Origin: Anaerolineae bacterium | Lineage (GTDB): Bacteria; Chloroflexota; Anaerolineae; Anaerolineales; E44-bin32 | Direction of reading: 5' to 3' | DNA: 20,825 nucleotides | Assembly (NCBI GenBank): GCA_030673735.1 | Contig: DAOVIK010000005.1 | Span: 1 to 20,825 of the forward strand | Shown here: positions 1 through 6,974 of the stretch, piece by piece | Numbering within the stretch: the stretch's first letter is position 1 | Layout: each line of letters opens with the position of its first letter | Translations under genes and position numbers: made by a program | The notes under the pieces: model-generated | Seen by the model: only the letters and a program-made list of their open reading frames with translations | Told to the model about the DNA's origin: nothing | Database searches by the model: none

Positions 1-1769
1 AGCACTTTGAGCCACTCACTGTGATAGTCGCGGCCTTCGATTAGTAATCGCTTGTCGTCAGGCAGCAGCCATTGCACAGGAAAGTGTGGACTGGCTCCGG
101 TCCGGCAGTATGCCTCCCGCTTGGTGAAGCCTATCACTTCTTCATCTGCCAGAGGCAGGAACTGGTAATCCCATCCGAAGTTCTGGATCGGCAGGCCGAC
201 ATCCACACCCTCGGGAGGAACTTCGATGTTGAACTCCACCTTCTGCGGGTTGACGTCACGATTTGGGAACGTCCAGCTGCCGGGGATCAGTACCTCGTCG
301 TTGCCGTGAGCCAGGGCATCGACCGAAACACAGTAGGTGCCGTCAAACAACCCTGGGAACTCGTATACCCCGTTGGCATCGGTTGTCGCCGCATAGGCAC
401 CAGTGGAGGGGCAGGAACCAAAGCCCAGTTTGACGGTCACTCCTGGTATGCCAACTTCACCTTCGTCGAAGATGCCGTCCGCTTCAAGCGCACCACCGCC
501 CACGTCGATGCATCCTTCGGGGATGGGGTCGCCCGGATCGTAGTCAAAGGGAACCGCACATTCGTCGTGCCATACCGTGCCCACGATTCCCGAGGTTCTC
601 GGCTCGGGCAGGAATTGCCAATCCCAGCCGAAATTGGCGTCCGGCGCCGTTCCTCCAGCGACAACGATCTCTTGTTTGACAGTTGATTCGGTGGCTGTCG
701 GATACGACCAACCACCGGGGATGAGTACCTCACCGTTGCCGTCAGCCAAAGAACTGACCGAGACGCAGTACGTCCCGTCGGCCAAGTGACCGAAGTTGTA
801 GTTTCCTGATGCATTAGTAACTGCCGTATCCAGCCCGGTTGATGGACAAGCACCGGCGCCAAGGTTCACCGTGACCCCACCAATGCCGGTCTCGCCCGGA
901 TCGATGACGCCATTAGCGATGTAGTAGCCAACGCCATCATCAATGCAGCCCGGAGGAGGGTTGATGGGGAAAGGGCCATGTTCTGGAAGCGCGCATTCAT
1001 CGTGCCAAACCTTGCCGCCCACGGAAGAGCACATCCCGCCGACATCGACGAAGAATCCCCATTCGTCTGAAGCGGCACCAAGCATCTCATCAACCATCGG
1101 GGAAACGAACCAGCGATAAGCTGTGCAGTCTAAGAGATCGTCTCTAGGGAACCAACTGGTATCCGGACTGCCTGTGCCTCCGCTGAGCAAGTCGCTTGCT
1201 GGTTCGACGTCTTCATAGAGATCTACGCGGTATTCCTCGGGCAGACAATCCAGCGGCCACTCCCAGTCAAGCAGTGGCATGGTCGTGTGGATTGTCTCGC
1301 CGTTCGTCGGCCATACCAGTTCGGGCACGCCGTCGCCGGGAGCGCAGACCTGTACGGTCTGTTCGGTGTGGAATTGCGCCGATTCTGACCAGGGGCCCAA
1401 GTACAGCCCGCCTGCGCCGTCATCCACTCCACCTGCCACTCGCCACCAGAACTCTGTATTGGCAGGAAGAGGGGGTGTATCCCAGTTGGTATCGAACGCC
1501 CCGGTTCCTCCATAAGCGAATATGCTGGTGAAGCTACTGTCAGTGGCCAACTGCAACTGATAGCCATCTGGCTGGCATTCATGCCCCGCGCCGTAGCTCC
1601 ATAGAAGCTGTGTTGTGTTTAGATCTGTGACGAGCATGTCCCCCATTGGTCCACTGGGGATGGGCTGCACCAGGTCTACAACCTGGCAGTCCGGCAGAGG
1701 TGGACTGCAGCCCGCAAGAGCAATAACACATATTCCAAATAAAACAAACAAAACCCAATGCTTCTTCAT
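1..1769 (-). CDS. Secreted lipoprotein with SdrD B-like repeats (3' end outside window)
   Basis: The minus frame from the ATG at 1769 was translated by hand and stays open for 589 codons to the window edge, so the C-terminus is missing. Residues 1-21 form a lipoprotein signal peptide (two Lys, a hydrophobic core, lipobox LAGC with Cys21). Residues about 25-245 look like two Fn3-type beta modules rich in Trp/Tyr. Residues about 250-393 and 397-535 are two related units, each opening with VWHDEC and ending NFGWDWQFLP or NFGWDYQFLP, with an internal PGVTVKLG/GTYCVSV core typical of SdrD B-like or carboxypeptidase-regulatory-like domains. The last part (538-589, AYCRTGASPHFPVQ) resembles the start of a bacterial SH3 domain. 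GGAGG lies about 10 bases before the ATG. The product is inferred to be a lipid-anchored surface adhesin or scaffold; its ligand cannot be told. No promoter was recognised upstream. Confidence 0.85.
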   Translation of the reverse strand, partial: MKKHWVLFVLFGICVIALAGCSPPLPDCQVVDLVQPIPSGPMGDMLVTDLNTTQLLWSYGAGHECQPDGYQLQLATDSSFTSIFAYGGTGAFDTNWDTPPLPANTEFWWRVAGGVDDGAGGLYLGPWSESAQFHTEQTVQVCAPGDGVPELVWPTNGETIHTTMPLLDWEWPLDCLPEEYRVDLYEDVEPASDLLSGGTGSPDTSWFPRDDLLDCTAYRWFVSPMVDEMLGAASDEWGFFVDVGGMCSSVGGKVWHDECALPEHGPFPINPPPGCIDDGVGYYIANGVIDPGETGIGGVTVNLGAGACPSTGLDTAVTNASGNYNFGHLADGTYCVSVSSLADGNGEVLIPGGWSYPTATESTVKQEIVVAGGTAPDANFGWDWQFLPEPRTSGIVGTVWHDECAVPFDYDPGDPIPEGCIDVGGGALEADGIFDEGEVGIPGVTVKLGFGSCPSTGAYAATTDANGVYEFPGLFDGTYCVSVDALAHGNDEVLIPGSWTFPNRDVNPQKVEFNIEVPPEGVDVGLPIQNFGWDYQFLPLADEEVIGFTKREAYCRTGASPHFPVQWLLPDDKRLLIEGRDYHSEWLKV

Positions 1770-1956
1770 AATCGTACAACCTCCCTCCGAAGAATAGCAT
1801 CCCCCCTGATGGGATACGCTGTTTATTGTCCCAAAGATATGCTTGAAATCGCAATCCGACCTTTGTCAGGTGCGACGATAATTCGATCTGTTCTGTCATT
1901 ATTGTCTACATAGCGCAATCGCTTGGTGAGATCGTGATATTCCGTGGAAAACGGCT

Positions 1957-1984
1957 GAAGGGGCGTTGCATGCAACGCCCCTAC
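1957..1984. repeat. GTAGGGGCG-family palindrome, copy 1
   Basis: Positions 1959-1982 are a perfect 24-bp palindrome centred on TGCATGCA, with arms AGGGGCGTTGCA and its complement. The right end reads CGCCCCTAC, and the left end differs from the matching GTAGGGGCG by one base. The same arm (GGGGCGTTGCA) recurs at 2376-2389, so this looks like a collapsed member of that family with no spacer. Confidence 0.75.
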
Positions 1985-2043
1985 GATTCCTTGGTTTGAA
2001 CGCTTGTATGGGAGGCGTAGTCAATCCATATGCGCATGCTTCC

Positions 2044-2216
2044 GTAGGGGCGACCGGCGGTCGCCCGCTGAACCGAATCGCTTGCTGTGCCGCGGCAAGG
2101 GCTAAGAGGCAAGTTGCCTATCGAAATCCCGAATACTATTCCGGGACATCCAATTGATCCAATATTTCGGCCTACCATTGGCAAGAGCATATGGGCGACC
2201 AGCCGGTCGCCCCTAC
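2044..2216. repeat. 173-bp element with near-perfect terminal inverted repeats (MITE-like)
   Basis: The left end (2044-2066) begins GTAGGGGCGACCGGC. The right end (2193-2216) is its reverse complement except for a single extra base, giving terminal inverted repeats of 23/24 bp. Each end is also a hairpin by itself: 2048-2055 pairs with 2059-2066, and 2193-2200 pairs with 2205-2212. The interior (about 125 bp) has no convincing reading frame. This is either a small non-autonomous element or two REP-like palindromes in opposite orientation. No target-site duplication is obvious. Confidence 0.55.
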
Positions 2217-2375
2217 AATAGCCGTGAGGTAGAGATCACAAGGTCATCTTCTCCAGGACAGCTAGATTGCATAGACGCCCCCAAAAGAGAGATTAGGGCA
2301 GGCAGCCGGGGAGTCTCTACGGTATCCCAAAGTGCACGAAAGCCTTTCCAACTGCAGAGCGCATCCCATTAGATT

Positions 2376-2431
2376 GTAGGGGCGTTGCATCCCGCTAAAT
2401 GCGTGCGGGACGAACGGTGCAACGCCCTTAC
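2376..2431. repeat. GTAGGGGCG-family inverted repeat, copy 3
   Basis: The 14-bp ends GTAGGGGCGTTGCA (2376-2389) and its complement (2418-2431, one mismatch) enclose 28 bp that contain a second stem, TCCCGC (2390-2395) with GCGGGA (2405-2410). The whole unit would fold into one long hairpin. It shares its arm with the palindrome at 1957-1984. From 2217 to 2375 nothing recognisable is present. Confidence 0.65.
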
Positions 2432-2561
2432 GAAGCACAGGGTAGAGCGTCGCACTGCAACTGGGACCGGGGAGACCATTTCCGGGGCGCCGAATGAAAG
2501 TGTCCACAAACGACGGAACATCGCTCAAATGAACGTGGATGACCTGTCTGCGCGGAGGGAT

Positions 2562-2600
2562 CCAAGGCGTGAGGGAGAAGCGTCGGCGAGCGCGCCTTGG
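2562..2600. other. Isolated stem-loop, CCAAGGCG arms
   Basis: CCAAGGCG at 2562-2569 pairs with CGCCTTGG at 2593-2600. A wobble pair and one further G-C pair inside lengthen the stem to 10 bp, around a loop of about 19 bases. No T-run follows, so it is not a standard terminator. It lies upstream of the predicted tyrS promoter and its role is unknown. Confidence 0.4.
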
Positions 2601-2638
2601 TCGATTCCATAAATCTGATCATTCTATTCAAAGAAAAC

Positions 2639-2665
2639 TTGCACGAGCAGAGTGTATGGTATGAT
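2639..2665 (+). promoter_or_regulatory. Predicted sigma-70-type promoter for tyrS leader
   Basis: TTGCAC (2639-2644) and TATGAT (2660-2665) are separated by 15 bases, slightly short of the usual 16-18; using CTTGCA as the -35 gives 16. Transcription would start near 2672. This leaves a leader of about 190 bases before the tyrS start, containing the terminator at 2801-2832. Confidence 0.45.
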
Positions 2666-2800
2666 AGCGACATGCCATGCATAGAGTTCTTTCCTCAGGC
2701 GCGCCGCTACATCTACGCCAGGGGCGACGGAGCCCCCGCCCTACTGATGCCGCGCGCCATGCAAGGCGCAGAGTAGCTCTTACGATTCCTGAACTTAAGG

Positions 2801-2832
2801 AGAGCGTGGCGCGGACAGGCCGCGCTCTTTTT
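2801..2832 (+). terminator. Intrinsic terminator inside the tyrS leader
   Basis: AGAGCGTGGC (2801-2810) pairs over 10 bp, with one wobble, with 2819-2828 around an 8-base loop, and is followed by a T-run (2828-2832, then CTT). It sits 38 bases before the tyrS ATG, downstream of a predicted promoter, which is the arrangement of a transcription attenuator rather than of a gene-end terminator: no gene precedes it on this strand. Confidence 0.65.
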
Positions 2833-2850
2833 CTTGTGCAAGAAGAACAT

Positions 2851-2855
2851 GGAGG
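2851..2855 (+). promoter_or_regulatory. Ribosome-binding site that sets the tyrS start
   Basis: GGAGG at 2851-2855 is 10 bases before the ATG at 2866 but only one base before the in-frame ATG at 2857, so 2866 is the better start. The longer frame reaching back to 2677 would translate the structured leader and is not credible. Confidence 0.6.
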
Positions 2856-2865
2856 CATGAAGCCG

Positions 2866-4104
2866 ATGTCCAAGACTACGATTGACGAGCAGGTCGAACT
2901 GCTCATGCAGGGCACTGAATATGGGGACGAACAGCTCAAGCAGGTCATGGCCAATGAGCTTCGGGAGCGATTGAAACTGGCCGGGAGTGAGGGACGGCTG
3001 CTGCGCGCGTACTGCGGCTTCGATCCGCGCACCTCGGATTTGCACCTGGGCCATACGGTTCCCATCCGCAAAATGCGCCAGTTTCAAAACCTGGGGCATG
3101 AGGTCACTTTCGTCATCGGTCGCTTCACCTCGCTCATCGGTGACCCGTCCGACAAGGATAAAGTGCGCGCCCAGATCGACCTCGATGAGGCGCGCCGCAA
3201 TGCGGAGACCTACGCCGAGCAGGCGGTGAAGATCCTGGATCCCGAGCGCACGCGCTTCGCTTACAACGACACCTGGCTCTCGGAGCTTACGTTCCAAGAC
3301 ATAATCGAATTTGGATCGCTGTTTACGGTGCAGCAGTTCTTGGCGCGTGACACCTTCCGCAAGCGCTTCGACGAGGGTGATCCGATCTTCATGCATGAGT
3401 TCTTCTACGCCATCATGCAGGGCTACGATGCCTTCTTCCTGAAGGCCGACGTGCAGATAGGCGGCAGCGACCAGCTCTTCAACAACCTAACCGCGGCGCG
3501 CAAGCTGATGTAATCCAAAGGCGTACTGTCCAACATCGGCATCATCACGGGCATCCTGCCGGGAACCGACGGCGTGGTGAAGATGAGCAAGTCGTTGGGC
3601 AATCACATTCCGCTGGCTTCCACTCCGGAGGACATGTACGGCAAGATCATGAGCGTCCCCGATACCGCCCTCGGCGCGTCCATGCGGCTGCTCACGGGCT
3701 CGACCCCGCCCGAGATCGTCAATATCGAGGCGGATCTGGAATCGGGTAAGCAGCATCCGCGGGACGTGAAGATGCGCATAGCAAAGACGATCACCGCCAT
3801 CTACCTGGGAGAGGAGAAGGCAGAGCAGGCCGAAGCCCACTTCGTGCGCGTCTTTCAGGAACAGCAGGTTCCCGAAGAGATGGCGGAGTTCAAACTCTCC
3901 GCGGGGATGTCGGTTCTTGATGTGCTCGTGAAATCCCAGCTGGTCAAGAGCAAGAGTGAGGCCCGGCGCTTGATCAAGCAGAATGGCGTGCGCCTAGAGG
4001 ATGAGATTCTTTCGGATGATCAGGCCCAGATCGCGCTCGATGCGCCGCGCGTTTTGCGTGTGGGCAAGCGACGCTTCGTGCGGCTGCTGCCCCCGGAGGA
4101 TTAG
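2866..4104 (+). pseudogene. tyrS: Tyrosyl-tRNA synthetase interrupted by in-frame TAA
   Basis: This gene encodes a class I synthetase that charges tRNA-Tyr in the cytoplasm. Reading through the stop gives 412 codons, a normal family length: HIGH motif as HLGH (60-63), GGSDQ tyrosine/ATP-site motif, KMSKS (236-240) and a C-terminal S4 RNA-binding domain (from about 345). Codon 216 (3511-3513) is TAA. The frame before and after is the same, and known TyrRS sequences align across the stop without a gap, so the lesion is one nonsense substitution. CAA, AAA and GAA are each one base away, and the position is variable in the family. The first part (2866-3513) lacks KMSKS and S4. The second open stretch begins at an ATG inside KMSKS (3574) and has no ribosome-binding site. 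The choices are a real pseudogene, stop readthrough, or a sequencing/assembly error. Everything else is intact, which argues for a recent event or an artefact. Confidence 0.85.
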
Positions 4105-4139
4105 GCCACCGCGCAAGCATTAGCGCTGAGAGAAAGATC

Positions 4140-4175
4140 AGCGTCTGGCTCGAACGACGGCCAGACGCTGTTTAT
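4140..4175 (+). terminator. Terminator after tyrS
   Basis: AGCGTCTGGC (4140-4149) pairs perfectly over 10 bp with 4160-4169 around a 10-base loop and is followed by GTTTATT. It lies 36 bases past the tyrS stop, between convergent tyrS and rtcB. The T-rich side suits the plus strand; on the minus strand it would be weak. Confidence 0.7.
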
Positions 4176-4205
4176 TCTGAAGCGTAGAGCTGGATGGCGC
4201 GATGC

Positions 4206-5657
4206 TCAGCCTTTGATCACGGCGATGGGGCGCACGCGCGCCACCTTCTGCGCGATCCCCGCATCGGTGACGACCTGCACCACCGCGTCGACGTCCTTGT
4301 AAGCCTGCGGTGCTTCTTCCGCAAAGCCGGGCATTGACCTGGCATGCACCTTAATGCCCTCGGCCTGCATCTTCTGGAAGAGCTTGTCACCGCGGATCGA
4401 GCGCTTGGCCTTGCTGCGGCTCATCACGCGTCCCGCGCCGTGTGCGCAGGAGCCGAAGGAAAGCTGCATACTCTTCTCGGTTCCCAGCATGACCCACGAT
4501 CTGGTTCCCATGCTGCCCGGAATCAGCACCGGCTGGCCCAGGTCACGATACTCCGCGGGCAGACCCTCGAAGCCGGGGCCGAAGGCGCGTGTAGCGCCCT
4601 TGCGGTGCACGCACACTCGCTTGGATTTTCCGTCGATCTGATGCTCCTCGATCTTTCCGATGTTGTGCGCGACGTCATAGACCTGATGTAGGTCCCAGTT
4701 GCTCACTTTGCCGGCCAGCACCTGCTCGAAGGCCTGGCGCGCTTGGTGCGTGAGGAGTTGCCGGCTGGCGAAAGCGTAGTTGGCCGCGCAGGACATGGCG
4801 GCGAAGTAGCGCTCGCCCTCCGGGGAATCAAGCGGCGCGCAGACCAATTCGCGGTCAGGGAGGCGAATACCATACCGCTGCACCGCTCCCTGCAGTTCAC
4901 GCACGTAATCGGAGCAGACCTGATGACCCAATCCGCGCGAGCCGCAATGGATCTGCAGCACGACGTTGCCGGCCTCCAAACCCATGGCCTTGGCGCCCTC
5001 GGCGTGGTAAATCTCTTCGATCACGTCGAGCTCGATGAAGTGGTTTCCAGCGCCCAGCGATCCCAGTTGCGGGCGCCCTCGATCCTTGGCGCGCGGGCTC
5101 AAGGCGGAGGGATCGGCGCCCGGCAAGCTGCCGTTATCCTCTGTTCGCGCCACGTCCTCGGGGGTAGCGTAGCCGTTCTTCAGCGCCCATTTCGATCCCA
5201 GTCGCAGAACACCGTCCAGTTGCTTGGCGCTAAGGCGGATCTTGCCCTTTACGCCCACGCCGCTCGGGCAGTGCGCGTTCAGCGCACTGGCAAGCGCGCC
5301 GACGTGCGGCTTGAGTTCCTCATGCGGGATGTTTGTCGCCAGCATGCGTACACCGCAGTTGATGTCGTAGCCGATACCGCCGGGAGAGATCACGCCGCTG
5401 GGTAGTTCGGTCGCCGCCACGCCCCCAATCGGGAAGCCGTAGCCTTGATGCATGTCCGGCATGACAGTCACATGGCTGACCAATCCGGGCAGCGTCGCGG
5501 AGTTCACGGCCTGGGTCACGGATTTATCCCCCAAAGTAGCTTCCAGCAGCTGTTCAGATGCGAAGAAGCGCACAGGTACTCGCATGTCCTGGCGGAAGCT
5601 GGTGGGGATCTCCCACTGCACGGGACTGATGCGGGTGAAATCCTGTTTATCAACCAT
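4206..5657 (-). CDS. rtcB: RNA-splicing ligase RtcB
   Basis: RtcB joins RNA 2',3'-cyclic phosphate or 3'-phosphate ends to 5'-OH ends using GTP and Mn2+. The 483-residue protein has the expected length and motifs: DMHQGYGFPIGG, GGIGYDINCGVRM (the metal-binding Asp and Cys), GAGNHFIE, HCGSRGLGHQV, HRKGATRAFGPG, and SCAHGAGR, whose His is the guanylylated residue in the family. GGAGG lies 6 bases before the ATG. It is 14 bases downstream of archease, its activating partner, so the two form an operon. In bacteria this pair is usually linked to RNA repair rather than tRNA splicing; no RtcR-type regulator or substrate RNA gene is nearby. It converges on tyrS. Confidence 0.97.
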   Translation of the reverse strand: MVDKQDFTRISPVQWEIPTSFRQDMRVPVRFFASEQLLEATLGDKSVTQAVNSATLPGLVSHVTVMPDMHQGYGFPIGGVAATELPSGVISPGGIGYDINCGVRMLATNIPHEELKPHVGALASALNAHCPSGVGVKGKIRLSAKQLDGVLRLGSKWALKNGYATPEDVARTEDNGSLPGADPSALSPRAKDRGRPQLGSLGAGNHFIELDVIEEIYHAEGAKAMGLEAGNVVLQIHCGSRGLGHQVCSDYVRELQGAVQRYGIRLPDRELVCAPLDSPEGERYFAAMSCAANYAFASRQLLTHQARQAFEQVLAGKVSNWDLHQVYDVAHNIGKIEEHQIDGKSKRVCVHRKGATRAFGPGFEGLPAEYRDLGQPVLIPGSMGTRSWVMLGTEKSMQLSFGSCAHGAGRVMSRSKAKRSIRGDKLFQKMQAEGIKVHARSMPGFAEEAPQAYKDVDAVVQVVTDAGIAQKVARVRPIAVIKG

Positions 5658-5671
5658 TGCCCACCTCCGTT

Positions 5672-6082
5672 CTAGACATCGAAGACAATCGTGGCTTCGA
5701 GTCCCTCTTGCGTGACGATGATCCTCAAATCATGGAAGGTTACGGCTTTAATGTGCTTACCGATCGACTCCAATTCGATCTCGCGCATGCTTGCCTCACA
5801 GCGCGTATCTTCGACCATCCGGATTTCGAAATCTCGATAGGCGACACTGCGCGTTTCTATCCCGAAAAGCAGCTCCTCCAGCCATACCACAAGCAGTTGC
5901 TCACGATCCGGAGCTTGCAGCTCAACGCTGACCTTGCTGCCCTCGCTGGATTTCGTATGCACGTCGGAAAGGTGCAGCATACCCTCCGCAGCGTGTTTCA
6001 GCAGTTGCGCCATATCCTTGCCGCGCACGCGCATGGACAGGTCAGCGGTATGCTCGATCTCTTCGTACGGCATTTCACCCAT
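5672..6082 (-). CDS. Archease, RtcB-activating protein
   Basis: The protein is 136 residues, the normal archease size. It opens with the family signature YEEIEHTADLSMRVRG, has a central WLEELLFGIETR and ends in a short beta-rich segment. Archease helps RtcB form its GMP intermediate and allows multiple turnovers. It is the first gene of a two-gene operon with rtcB. There is no good Shine-Dalgarno before the ATG at 6082, and a TATACT -10 element (6094-6089) lies only 6 bases upstream, so the mRNA may be leaderless. A second ATG three codons in is a weaker alternative start. Confidence 0.93.
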   Translation of the reverse strand: MGEMPYEEIEHTADLSMRVRGKDMAQLLKHAAEGMLHLSDVHTKSSEGSKVSVELQAPDREQLLVVWLEELLFGIETRSVAYRDFEIRMVEDTRCEASMREIELESIGKHIKAVTFHDLRIIVTQEGLEATIVFDV

Positions 6083-6088
6083 GCTTGC

Positions 6089-6094
6089 AGTATA
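6089..6094 (-). promoter_or_regulatory. Predicted -10 box of the archease-rtcB promoter
   Basis: On the minus strand TATACT ends 6 bases before the archease ATG, so transcription should start at or within a base or two of the ATG. No good -35 hexamer is visible at 16-18 bases, so the assignment rests on the -10 and the position. Confidence 0.4.
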
Positions 6095-6176
6095 GCCGAT
6101 ATTGGGTCCGGCTTTCGTTATTGTGATTCAGATCCGAATCCCGAGACGAGTACACCTCCCGGCCAGTGCCGATGGT

Positions 6177-6204
6177 TTGATGAATGATTACTCGCGCGTA
6201 TAAT
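6177..6204 (+). promoter_or_regulatory. Predicted promoter of the FHA operon
   Basis: TTGATG (6177-6182), 16 bases and a perfect TATAAT (6199-6204) form a strong sigma-70-type promoter. Only 8 bases separate the -10 box from the ATG at 6213, so the predicted start of transcription is at the start codon or within two bases of it. Confidence 0.65.
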
Positions 6205-6212
6205 CGCGATAG

Positions 6213-6974
6213 ATGAAAGACTTTCTTTCACGGGCCGAAGATGGCCTACAGAACCTGATTGAACGCACTCTGGAGCGCATCGCTGGCGGGAGGCTCACAC
6301 CGGCATCGCTGGCGGTTATTGTCGTGCGCGCCGTGGAGACGTCACTACGCAAGGATCAGGGAGGAAGATCCTGGGCGCCGGATAAGATCGGTATCCTCCT
6401 CCATCCCATGGACCTTGATGAGCTTTCAAAAGGGACGCCGGACTTGAAGGCGTTCTTGGTGAACGCTATCCTGAAGGCCGCACGCGACGGCGGTTACTTC
6501 GTTGCAGAGGAGCCGGAGATTGATCTGGAAGTGGATGACGAGAGGGAGCGCTCCAAGGTGTACGTGCATATCTCCCACAGCCAGGAGATTCCGGAGCCTA
6601 CCAGGCAGATGTCTTCCTTGCCTCCTGAGGAGCCGGCAGAACCGGCAGGCCCACGACTGATTGATCTTGACGGCCAGGTCTACCCGCTGGATCAAGAGGT
6701 GGTTAGCATCGGCCGCATGAAAGACAGTGACATCACTATCGCCGATCCGCACGTCTCCCGCCGGCACGCCCAGATACGGCTGCGCGAGGAACGCCATGTG
6801 GTCTTCGACCTAGGCTCCAAGGCCGGGACCAGGGTCAACGGCTTGCCGACTATGGAATGCGAGTTACGGCATGGGGATGTGATCACTTTCGCGGGTAATC
6901 GGCTGGTCTTCAAGGAATCAGATATCCGGCCCGATTCGCCACCATCGAGGGGTGAACCTGGGGCCAGCATATGA
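6213..6974 (+). CDS. FhaA-like protein: DUF3662 plus FHA domain
   Basis: This is a 253-residue cytoplasmic protein. Residues 1-125 match the FhaA N-terminal domain (DUF3662), opening MKDFLSRAEDGLQNLIERT. A Pro/Glu-rich linker (about 130-150) follows. Residues about 150-240 are an FHA phosphothreonine-binding domain with conserved GR (SIGRMKDSD), SRRH (HVSRRHAQI) and NG (AGTRVNG). In actinobacteria FhaA works with wall-synthesis proteins under Ser/Thr kinase control, but no kinase or phosphatase lies in this window, so its partner is unknown. The stop overlaps the next start (ATGA), showing translational coupling to the second FHA gene. There is no Shine-Dalgarno and a very close TATAAT, so translation probably starts on a leaderless mRNA. 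Confidence 0.9.
   Translation: MKDFLSRAEDGLQNLIERTLERIAGGRLTPASLAVIVVRAVETSLRKDQGGRSWAPDKIGILLHPMDLDELSKGTPDLKAFLVNAILKAARDGGYFVAEEPEIDLEVDDERERSKVYVHISHSQEIPEPTRQMSSLPPEEPAEPAGPRLIDLDGQVYPLDQEVVSIGRMKDSDITIADPHVSRRHAQIRLREERHVVFDLGSKAGTRVNGLPTMECELRHGDVITFAGNRLVFKESDIRPDSPPSRGEPGASI

Larger units (their letters stand above)
2672..2865 (+). promoter_or_regulatory. Structured 5' leader of tyrS, attenuator-like
   Basis: The leader has no plausible coding sequence but many pairings. GGCGCGC (2698-2704) pairs with GCGCGCC (2752-2758), enclosing a GGGGC/GCCCC hairpin (2721-2725 with 2732-2736). A terminator follows at 2801-2828. GCTCT (2776-2780) could pair with AGAGC (2801-2805), the 5' arm of that terminator, which would make a competing structure. 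The 5' end could also pair with the ribosome-binding region (2671-2676 with 2854-2859, and 2686-2691 with 2843-2848). A T-box is the family to consider in front of an aminoacyl-tRNA synthetase, but the conserved 14-base T-box sequence is not intact (see findings). Confidence 0.4.

Noticed and set aside
72..686. 204-codon plus-strand frame opposite the lipoprotein gene
   Set aside because: It is a shadow of the repeat-bearing minus gene: no ribosome-binding site and no recognisable domain.
1579..1899. Minus-strand frame starting at 1899
   Set aside because: It is out of frame with the lipoprotein gene, which has a lipobox, a Shine-Dalgarno and 589 open codons; this frame ends quickly and resembles nothing.
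1957..2431. CRISPR array
   Set aside because: The repeats are inverted, few, unevenly spaced and of different lengths; there are no spacers of constant size and no cas genes.
2677..2865. N-terminal extension of tyrS back to 2677
   Set aside because: It would translate the hairpins and the terminator of the leader; the TyrRS N-terminus and GGAGG support 2866.
3511..3513. Reassigned stop codon (altered genetic code)
   Set aside because: All other genes end at normal stops and none has an internal TAA, so a general reassignment is not supported.
4743..5405. 220-codon plus-strand frame inside rtcB
   Set aside because: It is antisense to a gene with every RtcB motif and lacks its own start signals.
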